The notes under the pieces were generated by a model. The model made no database searches. It worked only from the letters and a program-made list of their open reading frames with translations, and had not been told where the DNA came from. Both the position numbers and the translations under genes were made by a program. Positions 63,001 to 63,157 of a DNA stretch of 63,157 bases are shown here, piece after piece; within the stretch, counting starts at the first letter, position 1, and every line of letters starts with the position of its first letter. Origin of the DNA: Streptomyces brasiliensis (GTDB lineage: Bacteria; Actinomycetota; Actinomycetes; Streptomycetales; Streptomycetaceae); assembly GCF_014647875.1 (NCBI RefSeq), contig NZ_BMQA01000042.1, positions 1 through 63,157 on the forward strand, in the 5' to 3' direction.

Positions 63001-63057
63001 CGCCGCCGACTGCGACCGATTGAACTAATGCCGGGGCGCTGAGAGCCTGCACGAAGT

Positions 63058-63087
63058 GGGCCTGGGCGTAGAGCTGCGCCCAGGCCC
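63058..63087. terminator. Bidirectional hairpin terminator
   Basis: Perfect 11-bp arms GGGCCTGGGCG (63058-63068) and CGCCCAGGCCC (63077-63087) with loop TAGAGCTG. It lies between the HxlR stop (63000) and the stop of the converging partial gene (63103), so it can serve both. Confidence 0.78.
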
Positions 63088-63100
63088 TACAGCATGCCGG

Positions 63101-63157
63101 TCAGCCCACCACGGTCCACGTGTCGCCGCCGGCCAGCAGGGCGGCCAGGTCGCCCTT
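63101..63157 (-). CDS. C-terminal end of an unidentified protein (partial)
   Basis: The minus-strand frame entering from the right edge gives the last 18 residues, KGDLAALLAGGDTWTVVG, then TGA (63103-63101). Third positions are G/C-biased and a terminator hairpin follows, so it is a real gene end. Too little is present to name the protein. Confidence 0.55.
   Translation of the reverse strand, partial: KGDLAALLAGGDTWTVVG

Noticed and set aside
63001..63157. tRNA or attachment site near the right edge
   Set aside because: The inverted repeat is a simple terminator hairpin; no cloverleaf or direct repeat pair was seen.

Overview
The window is a high-GC actinomycete chromosome segment, almost certainly Streptomyces. 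Third codon positions are nearly all G or C, GTG starts and 4-base start/stop overlaps are common, and the gene order (Tad pilus genes, mqnC, menG, nuoA-N, a long-chain prenyl diphosphate synthase) is one I recall from Streptomyces chromosomes. No tRNA, rRNA, CRISPR array, insertion sequence or replication origin was seen.

Left arm (1-20121). A broken gene at the left edge is followed by a Tad/Flp-type pilus operon: SAF-domain protein, TadZ-like ATPase, CpaF ATPase, TadB, TadC, Flp pilin, two TadE-like pseudopilins and a TadG-like protein. The related LysM-BTAD membrane protein and the prepilin peptidase that should mature the pilins lie 9-12 kb further on. Between these halves sits an accessory block (7669-16006): a WXG-like small protein, a 475-residue protein with a T7SS-type N-terminus, a membrane protein, two members of an unnamed family (a third, broken copy is the gene at position 1), an Rhs-type toxin with a large internal deletion and an AHH-like nuclease tip, its Imm11-like immunity protein, and a two-gene operon for a lipoprotein and a secreted protein.

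Centre (20194-45709). This is a menaquinone and respiration region: mqnC (futalosine pathway), a degenerate amidohydrolase-like protein, the methyltransferase menG, a geranylgeranyl-reductase-type flavoprotein, and the complete 14-gene complex I operon nuoA-N. A near-perfect Rex operator precedes nuoA and a 13-bp hairpin ends the operon. Interspersed are a PASTA protein, a GNAT acetyltransferase, peptide deformylase, a Tat-exported flavoprotein and an NlpC/P60 cell-wall hydrolase with an MtrA/AfsQ1-type site upstream.

Right arm (45860-63157). RecQ helicase, an M56-like membrane peptidase, fumarylacetoacetase, a HAD phosphatase, a secreted transglycosylase-like protein behind a clear c-di-AMP (ydaO) riboswitch, a long-chain polyprenyl diphosphate synthase (menaquinone tail), a GC-rich tandem repeat, a LolA/RseB-like membrane-anchored protein, an ABC exporter pair, a flavodoxin-fold oxidoreductase, a proline-rich protein, a VOC protein, a RarD permease, and a divergent quinone oxidoreductase/HxlR (QorB/QorR-like) pair. 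A gene entering from the right edge is only partly present.

Functional links: MqnC, MenG, the GGR-family reductase and the prenyl synthase would together make and saturate menaquinone, the electron acceptor of the NuoA-N complex. Rex would tie that operon to NADH/NAD+ balance. The two cell-wall hydrolase genes have long regulatory leaders suggesting control by different signals (a two-component regulator and c-di-AMP).
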